Origin: Pycnopodia helianthoides
Taxonomy: Eukaryota; Echinodermata; Asteroidea; Forcipulatida; Asteriidae
Reading direction: 5' to 3'
Assembly (NCBI GenBank): GCA_032158295.1
Contig: CM063262.1
Span: forward strand, 3,567,394-3,631,393
Length of the DNA: 64,000 nucleotides
Shown here: positions 45,715 through 58,830 of the stretch, piece after piece
Layout: each line of letters begins with the position of its first letter
How positions within the stretch are numbered: the stretch's first letter is position 1
Program-made: the position numbers and the translations under genes
Notes under the pieces: model-generated
Databases searched by the model: none
The model's input: only the letters and a program-made list of their open reading frames with translations
What the model was told of the DNA's origin: nothing

Positions 45715-47363
45715 TGGGGGTTAGGGGATTTTTGCAAAGTCAGCAGGTGTGTAGATTTACAACCTGCCGATCTTGTTTCATATACAAATGCGTTTTGATT
45801 TTGTTCTTTGTTTTTATTTTTGTTTTCTTCATTTGCTTGAGCGCATTCAACAGCCGTTGATCTTCTGATGATATAAAGAGAAATAGGGTTTTTATGTTTT
45901 GGTCATTTGGTCATCCATTAACTTTGGGTAATATTGTCGAGAAAAGGAAGCTTTCTGTAGCTATTGTGGGTTTAAGTATAGGCTGCATTAAAGAGTCGTG
46001 GGCTTTGGCTGGAGTATTCCGAGCATAGATTGGGAATGTCGTAATTGTTTTGCACGTTGTTATAGAAACGGATTAGTTTCTACTTGACTTGGTAAAACAA
46101 AACTTTGGGGAAAACAGAATGAGGCAAATGAATTCTTCGACAATTTTTTATTTCAAAATGGTTTGATTCGTTTTGATACAAGATATAGGTAGATAAACAT
46201 ATTTACGGTCTAGTTTAATCATGTCCCAAAGTTTGATTTTATAATTCATTGGGACACAACAGTCCGTTTGTTTTGATTATTGAATTAAAACTGAGAGTTA
46301 CTTTACTTTCAATCAATTTATGAACCACTTCATGTCGATATCTTAAAAAAAAAAAAAAAAAATTAGATTACCTTACCTCTGTCGAGTATTAATTTATCGG
46401 AGTTTTTGGAATATTTTGTTTTAGACTTTCGTTGACACAATGAAACCCTGACAAAACAAAGTGAAGACAACAATTCTCATTTGTTGCAACGGGATATTCT
46501 GTTCTCGTTATTGAGAAAAATGTAGAATGTATTCACCGTTAATCGGACAGTAGTCGGAAGCCATGACCGAATAATCAGCAAACGTGTGCTGGAATCTCGA
46601 ACTGACCTTCCATAGGACGAATACAATGATAACCAATGTGTCCCGGTTGCAGCCTAATTTTATTTCGTAATCCTAAATTAGGTTCAAGTGCTAACCTAGT
46701 CAGAGAAAGTTTCCTTTCTAATACTGCCATGTTACAGAAAAAGGTCCCTCAGATTAAAGCTCTGCTTGTTCACTCAGATTTGTTTTTATTTTTATTTTTC
46801 TTCTTTTTACTTTTCTGTTTCGCTATAACCGCCATCTTTGCCCCCATGCGCTGTATTATTTTGGGGGATCTTATCGAGCTTCTGGAGTAATCTTTTTCCT
46901 GTGAAAACATCGCTGGCACAACGAAACCCTGACTTGACAAAGGAAAGACAGCACATGTTCTCATAATAAACACCGATCTCTTGAGCAAAAATATGAGTAT
47001 GCCTTCACCGTGAATCACAAAAACCTCGGCCGTAAGCCACGGCCGATTCTGCCACGGTACACTTTGACGTATTGAGCGGGATGATACAAGGCAAAAACAA
47101 TGGTGATAGCCTGTTCGTTGTGGTCTACGATGTAAAACAACGAGACAAAGGTGTAGAATTGGATTTTATGACACAATAACCTCCGGAAAAGTGGACGGTA
47201 TGATTTCCACTGCATTCTGGACCTCTTTGTACGGGTGAAACGAAGCGTAGCAAGGTAGGAATATGCATTTCTTTGCACGCTGTAAACACGAAAGAATGTC
47301 TGGCTGAGTATACACGTCAGCCGTCTGACTGATCTGAAAAATAACAGGGTGTTCCGAAGTGTA

Positions 47364-47565
47364 CGGAGGCCCTAAAGGGACATTAAAAAAATAATAAAAA
47401 ATTAAATTATCTCGTGCGCACGACATATTATCTCGTGCGCACGAGATAATATGTCGTGCGCACGAGATAATATGTCGTGCGCACGAGATAATATGTCGTG
47501 CGCACGAGATAATATGTCATGCGCACGAGATAATTTTTTTTTTTAATGTCCCTTTAGGGGCTCCG
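47364..47565. mobile_element. Foldback element family G, copy 2, with internal palindromic tandem array
   Basis: Termini cggaggccctaaagggacat and atgtccctttaggggctccg between TA dinucleotides. The inside is filled by a tandem array of about 21 bp half-units alternating tctcgtgcgcacgaga and atatgtcgtgcgcacg (about 47405-47533). Confidence 0.75.
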
Positions 47566-48449
47566 TAGAAGTGTGTTCCGTGCGTAAAAAAATATCCAAC
47601 GTAAGCCAGTCCGGAAAAAAATGTGGCGTGTTTACAAGTCATCCGAGGTGAACTACTTCACGTCGGTGTTCTGAATTACCCCCCTCCCCCTCCCTCCCCA
47701 ACTACCTTTCTCTCAAACACTTAGTCCTGTTTCGGCTACTGAATTGGCACACAACAATTATAGAGTGCCGAAGATGCAAGAAGATGCGTGTCCAACAATA
47801 AATAGAGCTACATTTTATGTATTTATTTATTTATTTATTTATTTACACTTACATGTATTGTAATTTTTAATTGTATTTGTTTACAATATTTTGAATAACT
47901 GCTTAATTTTATAGATATTTTATTTAATGAATTTTATCCTAAATGTATTAATCACTGTTATCCTATTAGTTCGGAGAGCCCCTCGACAGAAACTTGCTTC
48001 TTTTGGGTAATCCTGCGGGAGCTTTTGGGGTGTTGTTTTCTGTTATGTTTACTACTCAGTGTTATTTATACATGTAATTGTTTTGTCTGTAGTTCACTGT
48101 TTGTATTATCCCGGAAAATGAAATAAATATAAGATATAAATATAATACAGTTTCCCATCTTTGGCCTTCAATAGTCACGATTCTTAGACTTGCTGAACAA
48201 TATGCAGTTCTTCGTTTAATTCAACAATCTGTTTCATTATGGTTACCGGTATATACTTGAAATGCATTTACGCTTTCAATGCGATAGTCAATCAATTTCA
48301 ATGCCATCGCCTTGTCATTATTCCTAAAAACTATTCAATTTAGAGCATCAAGAGATTGAACGTCCATCTTGTTCATCACGTCCATTAACTGTCATCGGGT
48401 ATAAGTCACCTTGAAGCCAGACCGCTTATTAGTCATGATTCTTAAGGGA

Positions 48450-48622
48450 CTCATTGTGGGCTCTTTGGGCTGTAAAAAGCGTTTGTTATAAAATGAATAA
48501 TTTATATGGTTGGAGAGATGTTTTAAACGTAGAATATAATGATTCTCAAAATTATGCTTCGAAATTGTGTGGTTTTCTTTTTACGTCGTGAACTAAAACG
48601 GTCCGCTATTTTGTGGAGTTGA
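48450..48622. mobile_element. Palindromic element family E, copy 3 (half)
   Basis: Shares gggctgtaaaaagcgtttgt, gagagatgttttaaacgtag, gtgtggttttctttttacg and cggtccgctattttgtgg with the other copies. Confidence 0.62.
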
Positions 48623-48874
48623 AAAAAAAATTAAGATACTTTTATCAATTTAATAATAAAACAATATGAACAAAATTTCTACTCTTGAATTTTTTCCTTA
48701 TCAAAGAATTGTAAAATAAAAGCTCAGTAGCCTTTAATAGTGTGTTGATATTAGCACTACAATATTTATTGCAATTGGCAAAAACTCCTCAACTTACGTG
48801 TAATGTTTTCTTTCATATTTCCTAATCTTCTGGTTTAATTCCTCAACACTCAGTTGATAACATTCAAAAGGCAT

Positions 48875-49411
48875 CCACTTGAAGGTACTGCAGATTTAAC
48901 CTTGGAGGGCACCCTATGACTGAGCAATCCACTTGAAGGTACTGCAGATTTAACCTTGGAGGGCACCCTATGATTTAGCAATCCACTTGAAGGTACTGCA
49001 GATTTAACCTTGGAGGGCACCCTATGATTGGGCAATCCACTTGAAGGTACTGCAGATTTAACCTTGGAGGGCACCCTATCGTTGAGCAATCCACTTGAAG
49101 GTATTGTATATTTAACCTTGGAGGGCACCCTATGATTTAGCAATCCTCTTGAAGGTACTGCAGATTTAACCTTGGAGGGCACCCTATGATTTAGCAATCC
49201 ACTTGAAGGTACTGCAGATTTAACCTTGGAGGGCACCCTATGATTTAGCAATCCACTTGAAGATACTGCAGATTTAACCTTGGAGGGCACCCTATGATTG
49301 AGCAATCCACTTGAAGGTATTGTATATTTAACCTTGGAGGGCCCCTTTGACTGAGCAATCCACTCGAAGGTACTGCAGAATTGACCGTGGATGGTACCCT
49401 ATTGATTGAGC
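48875..49411 (-). repeat. 54-bp minisatellite with open frame
   Basis: Ten copies of a 54-bp unit containing ccacttgaaggtactgcag. The minus strand reads an 18-residue repeat (GLLNHRVPSKVKSAVPSS). 54 is divisible by three, so the open frame is expected without selection. No start context, splice site or neighbouring exon supports coding. Confidence 0.88.
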
Positions 49412-50726
49412 CATCCTGCTAGCTGATCCTTCTGTGGTTTTGGCTGCCCGACAAACAAGAATGGCGAAACCGGTCAACCGTGACAATCCCGCTCCTATCG
49501 AACAGTAATCGCTCTCTCACTCAGCCATCCAATACTAGTCCAATCCTGAACATGTTCACTCAAGTGTGACATACCTGGCTGTTATTTTGCATACTTTGCA
49601 TGTGCATTTGGGCCTTTACAAATTTAACAAGAGTAGCCAAATCCTACATGAACAAAAGGATATTCTTCAAAACAAGGACATGTGAAGTGCTCACTCAACT
49701 TTGATGTAACAGAATTTTAGTTGAAAAGTAGTTTGAATGTGAGCTGAGGCCTTACAAATTATTAGGGCTCGATTTCTCAAAGCACTAAGATTCATCTTAA
49801 GATGAGTTGTCAGTATTACCGCAGTGATTTGTATTGACATAAAACACTCTGCTTGGCACACAATATTAACTCACACTTGAAAGTAACCCTTAGATCTTTT
49901 TGAAATCGGTTCCGTACTCGTTTCCACACGAAAAAAGAATCCTTTTAAATCGATTATATGAACATTATTAAAGCGTGTCTTTTTGTTTTTCAATCCAATT
50001 CACTTCACATCTGTTTCCACTAGAAGGAAAATCTTTGGGGGTAAAATCCAAACAGCGGGGCTTGTAGTGGATATGCCGCAAACCGCTTGTTGTATAGCCA
50101 GTGGTCATGGTTTCAGAAACTTGTATCCTACATTCAAACTAATTTCTAAATCAATAAAGGCACAATACAATAAAACAATAAACAACAATACAATACAACA
50201 AGACAATACAACAAAACATTACTGTCCCTCTGCGGAACATTTCTTTGAATTTTTACACAAGAAACACACAGCAATTAACGCCAACAATACATAGGAAATA
50301 ATTGTAAAAAGGTACGACCACAATGTAGGCTGAATATAAAGCACACTTAAATCAAATCAAGTTCTGATAGAAAATGAAATAAGGGGACTGAGCACATACT
50401 CCAATAAGATTTAATACCCAAAACCAGAACCAACTCGATATAAATTACTAATCATTCGCAGATTCGCACATTCAAATGAGAGATACCATTGTCAAATTAA
50501 ATGTCTGACGTACATAATTGTCAAAGAAAAATTGAATCACTTTATTAATGAGGGTGGATGACTTATATAATCTCACTTCAGAAATTTCAACTTTTTACTA
50601 CGGCGGAGTTACGTATATAAAAATGACTGTCAAGAGTTATGTACGTTAGATACTGGGTGTCTCGATCATAACACAGTTTGGAAGTTTGAATTAGTCTGGT
50701 GCTTGTTTGTGGGATATGATACTTAA

Positions 50727-50885
50727 GCCCTTTTCGAATCCACGGCTTCGGCCCCGGATTGGGCTTCAGGCCCAGTTTTCTTGTCTGAAGCCCTGACTGC
50801 AAAGCATGCGTAAGTTAAAATAATTGAGGGAGCCTAGCTAGCCTGAGACGATTTTGGAGCCGAAGCCGTGAATTCGAAAAGGGCC
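50727..50885. mobile_element. Foldback element family H, copy 2
   Basis: Near-identical to copy 1 at 22394 (same ends and same interior tgcaaagcatgcgtaagtta), 159 bp. Confidence 0.78.
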
Positions 50886-51380
50886 TTACATAGTAGGAAG
50901 AGAGAAATGATTTGTCGAAGACTTAGGGATTCAAACTTAGGGTAAAAGTTGAAGCATCCATTCAGTATCCAAGAAGATGGTACTTTTGTTCTCCACTTTC
51001 ATTTTTTTTCTCTTTGTGGGGCACCTATAATTGTTGATCTTTTCCCAGTATCTTCCTGTGGGGTAGTCCCTCCGTTTCGATTCACCCAACCTATTGACTG
51101 ACGCAGAAATACTTCTTTGGAATGTACAGACCCAATTGTTTTCATGTTTTTCGAGTGTCGAATAAAATGGCATTTTACACAATTTCAACGTGAGGCTAAG
51201 ATACCTGTAATTTTCCCCACGTTTAAGAGGACTCTGTCCAATCGGGGGAAAAAAAGGTGCATCACAAAAGATAATTTGAGTTTGGAGCCCCGCTTTAATG
51301 GCCTGACGTCTCGACCGCATCGGAGTCTTTCTCGAAGGCTATAAATGACAACACAACTAAGACAAACAAAGTAAACTGCT

Positions 51381-51774
51381 TTAAAGGAACATTACAGAAT
51401 TGGTAAGAAAAAACTTGTAAAGTATACTTTTTGATCACAGATTTACATCAAACTTACACGGTCTAAGGATGATGATAGTAGAAAACATCCCTTAAAATAT
51501 TTCTGTCTGAAATGCCATATTTGATGAGAAATGAACAAACTAATTTTCCGATTGGAGTTTATCGCTAAATGAGCGTTTTATTCATTTGTTGAATCTATAT
51601 GATTTCATGCAAAATGTGTAATCGGTTTTTCACTATTTTCTCGTGACCCAGATGGCCGATCGATCTCGAACTTCTACAGGTTTGTCAGTTTATGTATTTG
51701 GTGGTTTACATAAAGTGCTTACACTGCCAGCAACTGTTTTGTTAGCAAAAACCAATTCTGTAATGTTCCTTTAA
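51381..51774 (+). mobile_element. MITE family B, copy 4
   Basis: Complete, TTAA at both ends, about 394 bp, very similar to copy 3. Confidence 0.88.
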
Positions 51775-54437
51775 AAGAAGCGGATAAGTTGAAAGAAATG
51801 GAAAGAGAGAGAGAGGCAGAAAGCCTCTTCTTTTTTCGTGATGATTAAATTCGTTTGTCTACTCTAGTTTTCAATCAGAACAACCATTCAATCAACCTTA
51901 AGTTGGAAATGTCATCATACGAAAAGATTCTGTTTTTGTTCTGTTTGTTTTCATCTGGGATTCTGTTGTTTTGGTTTTTTTTTTTAATAATGGAGGATTG
52001 ATAGCAGCGATGAATGGGTTTTGTATGGGGGCGGGGTGTGAGCGGCAGGGTCTTCTCTTTACTGACAGTGACAATATTTTAGATGGGAATAATTTTAGCA
52101 TGGCAGTTGTGTGCCAGTCTTGTGCTTTCTCTATAAGGGTAAAATGCAGGATTGGTAAATGTTTAAAAAAAACTGATTACTAGCTTTAAATCTTGACAGT
52201 AAAACTGACTAAAGGCCCAGTGTATACAAGTACACTCCTTAAGACAGACTTCGATCTTAAAGATTAATGATACTGATTAAGGGAAATTAACATTCTGACA
52301 AGTGAACACAATCTTCTTTTAAATAGGAATAACAATTTATTCGGAAGTAATCACTTCATTAAGATATCAAAAAGCACAAGAGTGAAAACAAAGATAATCA
52401 GGATTTCTGACTGACAAACATGGCCTGATTTAACGGTAATTTTTGGTCAATATTATTTTGTGATCAATTAAAAAGCATATATAAATTATTCACAAATGTG
52501 TACTTGTTTTAAAGTTGGAGCGTCATACTACACTTGTTGCTCCCCTCATCAGTCTAAGATACAATAATTACAAAATTAAATATTAATATATTAATGCACG
52601 TCATGCAGGGCAGAATAGTGTCAGAACCGGATTAAATAAAGTCAGCACATTTCTTTTGAAGAAACAAAGAATGATAAAAAACGTCAATTTGTGCCTCCAC
52701 ATTTATCCAGAATTCAATCTAAAACATTTCACAAATGTTTGAAAAAGCATAAGCTGTTAAAAGGACAAGCTTGACAAGTCAAGGCATCCCTAAACTTAAA
52801 TACTTTTTTAGAATAGTGGTAACGGTGTCAGAGAAGATCGTCAAAACCTGATTAATGTCAACACAGTTCTAGAAAAAAAGAACATTATTTTAAAAACTCA
52901 GTCTCTGCCTCCACATCTGCCTCGAACAACATTAACGAAAAAAGACACGGAAAGCTCTAAAAGTCAAAGACATGGCAGCCCGTATTCTACGGCTATTGAC
53001 TCCAGGCAGGCAAGACAAATGTCAAAACCATTCCATCGATTAATATAAACGGCAACGGAGTGAATATGAGGCTAGTGAAAAAATAACCAATGATTAAAAT
53101 GTCAAATTTTATTCTGCCTCCGAATTTATCCAAAGTAAAATAATAATTAAAGATTTGTATGTGAAGAGACATTGTTGTTGTTTTATTAATTGAAACATTG
53201 ATAAGTCAAGGCAGCCCAAAATTTTTTTGAGCTTTCTGAATTGATTGTTTATGGACCATTTTTACTTCGGTCATAAGATCAATGAGTAACTTTGACATTT
53301 TGGGGCATTTTCTGGCAGGCAAGATGGTATTCAGATGTAAATAATCTGTAAGGTTTTACGTTTTGTGCTGAATAAATTTTTGAGCTGTGGGCCCACCCAC
53401 TTGTAGTCAGTATCAAAAGTTGACCAATAGTTGACCGACACAGTACACTGCCGTCTGCATGACTGACAGCTAGACTTGCTTTTTATTGAGCTGTGTACAT
53501 GTTGTGCCTGCAGGAAGTCCAGGGGCCGTTTTTTTGTTTTTTTTTTACAAAAGAGTTAAGATTCATCCTAACTGTGCATCAGTCTTAATTGCTAATCAAA
53601 CTGTGACGTCACAACAGCAATCACTACTGTGGTAGTAACAGTTCATCTTAAGATGAAGCTAAGTGCTCTGCGTGAACGAGCCCAGGCTTTCGTGTCTTTT
53701 GTAATCGTAAGATGTCATGCGTCACATCATCTTTATAATAAATATTAACATCTAAAAAAAGTTCACTCGTAATTAAAGCACAAGTAATTTGCTGCATGGA
53801 GATCAGCAATACACTTAAGAATGATTGACATAGTTCATCAGTAACAAATGAATAAATATATAAATAAATAGCAGTTCTTACACAAATAAGTCACATTTAC
53901 ATAATATAATATATTAAGTTGTTTTAAATAGCACATGTGTTTAAGAAGGTATTGCAAAAGAGCTGACTGAACATTCCATTACGGATAGTTCTGTACACTG
54001 AGAGTTGAAACTATCATTATAAACGAGTTCGAGTAAAAAAAAACTTTAATACGATGGTATTTTTTTTTCATACCTTGGTTGTTCCAAAACTATTAATCCA
54101 CTAAAATAATCATAACATTCTTTTTAACAAACTTGGAATTCAGTTTTTTTATCAATGGTCATGGTAATCAAATTGAAATAAATATCATATATGTCACACA
54201 TTTGTTTAAATACATTATTTATGTCAAACGTTGTTTCCTTGAATATAATAAACAGGGGAAAACTTAAAGAAAAAAGCTGCTAGATTTTTAACTGATAAGT
54301 TATCAGAACCGAGTTTCAGAGATGCTTAAGCAGAAGATTTTGCTGAACAACTTTCTGCTAAGCAAAATATATATTTAAAAAAACTGGAAACAAGTCACAG
54401 ACTGCACATTTCTGCCTTCCTCCATTTTTTCATTTTA

Positions 54438-54516
54438 GGTGTTATGACCGGGATTCGAACCCTCGGCCATCAGAACTTTCATTTGATGCCCTAGACCACT
54501 TCGCCACGACACGCTG
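54438..54516 (-). mobile_element. tRNA-like SINE head (different family)
   Basis: Minus strand: gtgtcgtggcgaagtggtct, a tRNA-like middle and gagggttcgaatcccgg. The T stem pairs only three of five positions, so a functional tRNA is unlikely. Confidence 0.45.
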
Positions 54517-55167
54517 CAATATATATATTTGTTTATATTAATGAAATCTTTAAAACAAATTTAAAAAGAACAATTTACAAACATGAGTTTTTAAAAATTG
54601 TGTCCACCTCTCCGGATGAACCGAGTTACATTTGTAGTCAAGTAATAACATTTCACGGTAGTATAGCTGACAGTTGATAACGTCTGCTTTCGGTGTCTCA
54701 CCACAAAATCTGATGACGAAATATTGCTCAAACTTTTATTTACAAATATACACTGGAATTAACAAGTCAGCACCAAGAGATGTGGAGAGTGCAATGAGGC
54801 AATGCACCAATGCGTATTCGACAGTTCCAACCAATTGAACCTTTGTATATTAAACAGCAAATAAGCCTATATATACAACTTCATTGAATGGTCATCTTGC
54901 GGATCTCCTTTTTTCAAATAAACTTATTCAAATCGAGGCTGGGGGAAGGTCATGGAAAATATTGCCTGTTGCTTTGAACGAGAATTGGTATTTACGGTTA
55001 ATTTATATTATTTATATATTTAGTTTTTATTACACATCCAACATTTTCAGTATTATGTTGAAAAGAAAACGCTAAAGAAATGTTCAGTTTATAGAATACT
55101 GTATGGAACTATGTAGGCCTTACCATGCTTTGTTGTTGCTCTGTATTATACAGGGCATATGACTAAC

Positions 55168-55551
55168 TTAAAGGAACATTACAGAATTGGTTTTTGCTAA
55201 CAAAACAGTTGCGGCAGTGTAAGCACTTTATGTAATCCACCATATACATAAAATGACAAACCTGTAGAAGTTTGCGACGATCGGCCATCTGGGTCACGAG
55301 AAAATAGTGAAAAACCGATTACACATTTGCATGAGATTCAACAAATGAATAAAACGCTCACTGAGCGATAAACTACAATCGGAAAGTTAGTTCATTCATT
55401 CCTCATCAAATATGGCATTTCAGACAGAAATATTTCAAGGGATGTTTTCTACTATCATCATCATTAGACCGTGTAAGTTTTACGTAAATCTGTGATCCAA
55501 AAGTATAATTCACAAGTTTTTTTTCTTACCAATTCTGGAATGTTCCTTTAA
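55168..55551 (-). mobile_element. MITE family B, copy 5
   Basis: TTAAAGGAACATTACAG at the left, TGGAATGTTCCTTTAA at the right. Slightly shortened internally. Same orientation as copy 2. Confidence 0.87.
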
Positions 55552-56038
55552 TGGCCTTGCATTAATGTATATTGATCAGGTTCACCAGTGACATCTTCAT
55601 CGCAATAAACTCGGTTGCGAGTCAATGTCCCTGTGTGTTATCACAGTGTAGTGTGCGCTTTTAAGCGACACAACATGTAGGGCCTATACACGTTTACAAG
55701 TTGACTGCAACAATGGCAGGCCTGACAGCAGTAAACCGCGTGTGACGTTGATGCGAGGGGTAAACACCGGAAGGATTTGGTTTCAACCCTACACCAGAAT
55801 CCTAACTTCCTATATTTGTCCTCTTTTTGTCTTCTTTTTTTTTTTTACTTCAAAGCATTTTGTAGTATACATAAATATCCTTGTGCAGACTTGATACTGA
55901 TTCATGAACTTGTGAAACAAGACCAATGTTTAGACCCGTATTCCAAGTAAAATCGTTGAGAACACATTTGACAAAAAAATCAATATAAGACCACTTTACT
56001 CTTCGGACCCAAGATTCAACAAGACTCCCCCTCAAAAA

Positions 56039-56115
56039 CAATAATAATAATAATAATAATAGTAATAATAATAATAATAATAATAATTATAATAATAATA
56101 ATAATAATAATAATG
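56039..56115 (+). repeat. (AAT)n run
   Basis: About 24 AAT triplets with a few interruptions. Confidence 0.9.
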
Positions 56116-57000
56116 ACAATCATTATAAATAAAAACGGAGATGCAGCGGTTAGATCATTTAATTGTGAATATCACCTGATAATTTAAAATATTTTTTTTG
56201 TCAGTAAAGTGATTAATTGATTTCAACGACTGATATTACACATTAACATTTTTTGAATTGCAAACGTTAGAACCTTGTCTGATATTGGTCAATTAATTCC
56301 TTTGGTTACCTTGACTACAGAATTTTGCAAACACCCCCTCCATAAATCTATGGCTTGGTGTAGATAGGTTGCAGCATGACGTAAATCGGCCGTCTTTACG
56401 GGCAGTTTAGAACAAACAGTCGTGCGTTTCGTGTGAGAACGGCGTGCAACACGCGCGCATTTCACGAAACTCATTGCAGGATTGGTCAGTGAACAACGCG
56501 GCTGCGTTAATAAGTTGAGCGCTTGACGCACCTGCAAGCCAAAATGCAAGTTGCCCGTAAAGATGGCGTCTACTGGGAACTATCTATTGCTAATGGTTTT
56601 TCCTTCTTTCTCCACCCCCCCCCCCCTTCAATCTCTGTCTATTTTGTTTCGTCTTCTTTTTGCTAGCCTAGGGCAAGGTAAGAAACACTACTAATAACTA
56701 GATCTGAAGAAAGCCACCTGCCTATAAAACTACACAGAATGATATGAAATTGAAATCTCATTCTTAACCCCCCCCCCCCCCACTGATACATTTACGACTG
56801 ACCTCGACAACACAAATTGCATTTCATCTTGTTGAAGTACACACTGTTTGGATATGAGTGATGACTTGTGTTCCCACGGAAAAACGATTGGAATTTTTTT
56901 TTTTTTTTAATGCAAATCACTTTGTCTTGACATGGGCATGTGTGCCGCTATGTTTCCTTGGGTTTTGTATTTTGTCCAAAAATATTTTTTTATTATTAAA

Positions 57001-57399
57001 GTTAATGTACAGGATTGGTAGAGCTGACAAAAAATAGTCGCAGACAGTGTTCATGTTTGTGTGATCAACCATACACATGAAATAACAAACCATACACATG
57101 AAATAACCATACACATGAAATAACCATACACATGAAATAACCAACAGATTGGGCTTCACCCGTTGTGTGAGTCAGGAGAAAATAGTGAAAACCATGAACA
57201 ATTTTCAGCATTTAAAGACATTGTCCGTAATTTTGGTTGTAACAAACGCAATCAGCTGTTTTGGGGGGGTAAGTTTTCAGATACAGTTTTCTAAAATACG
57301 ACTTCGATTCAATGGGAAACAAATCCTCAGAAAAAAATGCTTGTATGAACTTCATAATCAGTAAGCTTTTAAACTTAATTACCGATCCTGTGTAATACC
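57001..57399 (+). mobile_element. Possible fourth relative of the TTAA MITEs (family D)
   Basis: The left end (taatgtacaggattggtaga) and right end (aattaccgatcctgtgtaat) are imperfectly inverted. The interior has the same 'caggagaaaatagtgaaaa' stretch as families B and C. It also contains four copies of a 17-bp direct repeat (ccatacacatgaaataa, 57069-57142). Confidence 0.5.
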
Positions 57400-58615
57400 A
57401 TTCAATAAAGGTTTATCACAGAGTAAATTTCTAATCATTTGAAATCATTTCACCTAAAAGCACTGATTGCCACAATCAATTTCAATGGAAGTCTGCTTTC
57501 TGGTAATACCTCTTGAGCTTCTACATATTTTACATTTTTATGTATCTATTTAAGTTTTTGTATCCAACATCACTGACGAGCAGTGAAGCCAGTACAAGTA
57601 GCTCTGATGTCTTCCGCAATGCATTCGGGGTAATCAAACGATGAGATAGGTTTAGAGCCTCCAGCAAATTATCAGCTAAGCAAAGAAGAGTGTTGCTTAC
57701 AAGGAAAAGGTTACAAACAGAAATACATAAAGTATTAAAGTCATATGTACTGTTTGTAATTGTTTCCCTGCTAACTTTTGCGTAGACGATTTTGTTAAGC
57801 AATGTTTTCTGCTTACAGCAGTTCTTTGAAAATGAACCAGGAAAATGTTCCTTTTTGTTATGACAATTATGAAAACCTACCCACTTTTTATACGCGTGCC
57901 GTACACACTATAAACACTAGCAATACGTGTTTTCTGTTCGGTTGTGGCCGTCTCGACCAAAGACGTACTCAAATTATTATCGGTAACCTCTTCAATAAGA
58001 TTCACTGTCACATCATATTAATCTATTTCGTTTTCGCCAACCATTTTATGACCTTATAGCGGACATGACATTTGTCCGCCTTCGTTTTGTTTATACGAGC
58101 TTCTTTTTGCCCTTGGACAATTAAAAAAAAAATTATCAAATAGCCCGAAAAGTCTTTTAAAAACCTATACCTTGTGTACATGCATATAGGTCAGTCAGTC
58201 CTTGGTAAAATGTTCCCACTTTAATTTTGTCCATGGACAAAATATCATGGCTGCTCAGGGAAGTTAAATAAATCACCGTACAGCTCATTTGTAACTTCAT
58301 CTTCTTTAAGTGATGCTTGCCTTGCTGACCTCGTGTATTATTATCCTTCAATGTTGTTGTTTCAAGCAAATATAATAGGGTACCGGTACAGAATATATAG
58401 AAATAACAAAATGGTTTGTGTTATTCTTACTATCTTTCGCAATTCTTAATCTATTATTTTGATGGTATTGCACGGTGTCTTTATTCTCTAAACACAAAGC
58501 GTTTGTTCAACAGAAAGGTTGAAAGCTGTTCGGCTGACCTCTCCACACGTGTGTGTGTTTAAGAAGACCACGCCCAATCGTAACAGTGGGCATCGGCTGG
58601 TACATGTCAGTAAAC

Positions 58616-58830
58616 GTCAAAGGAACGCGTTGCCTTTGATTTGGGCGCTTTGGGCTATAAAAGCACTTGTTATGAAATGAAACGAATATGGTTTGGGAAA
58701 AGATGTTTCAAAAAGTAGAATATAATGATTCACACATATGTTCCACGAAATTATGTGGTCCGCCATTTTGTAGAACCAAAGTTTTGACTCCTCAAAATGG
58801 CGGACCGTGTTAGTTCACGAAGTAAGAATT
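58616..58830. mobile_element. Palindromic element family E, copy 4
   Basis: Shares gggctataaaagcacttgt, aaagatgtttcaaaaagtag and the centre ccgccattttgtagaacc / caaaatggcggaccgtgtta, so part of both arms is present. Confidence 0.65.

Larger units (their letters stand above)
45343..48449. other. Upstream flank of GUCY1B2
   Basis: Should contain the promoter or an untranslated first exon, but I could not place either. A diverged direct duplication of about 200 bp is visible (46430-46625 and 46910-47100). An ATTT run lies at 47819-47844. A segment ending in cccggaaaatgaaataaata (48110-48130) resembles a retroposon 3' end. Confidence 0.4.
49412..54437. other. Intergenic
   Basis: H2 and MITE B copy 4 lie here; 51775-54437 is strongly AT-rich. 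A phrase of the type tctgcctccacat recurs at about 52692, 52907 and 53114, hinting at an old ~210-bp tandem. No gene seen. Confidence 0.45.

Noticed and set aside
47015..47278. Idea of a receptor-like exon on the minus strand (hydrophobic segment)
   Set aside because: No recognisable motif; it lies in a diverged duplication and lacks clear splice sites.
48850..49305. 151-codon minus-strand frame with an 18-residue repeat
   Set aside because: The 54-bp unit keeps any open frame open. No coding flank or splice signals.
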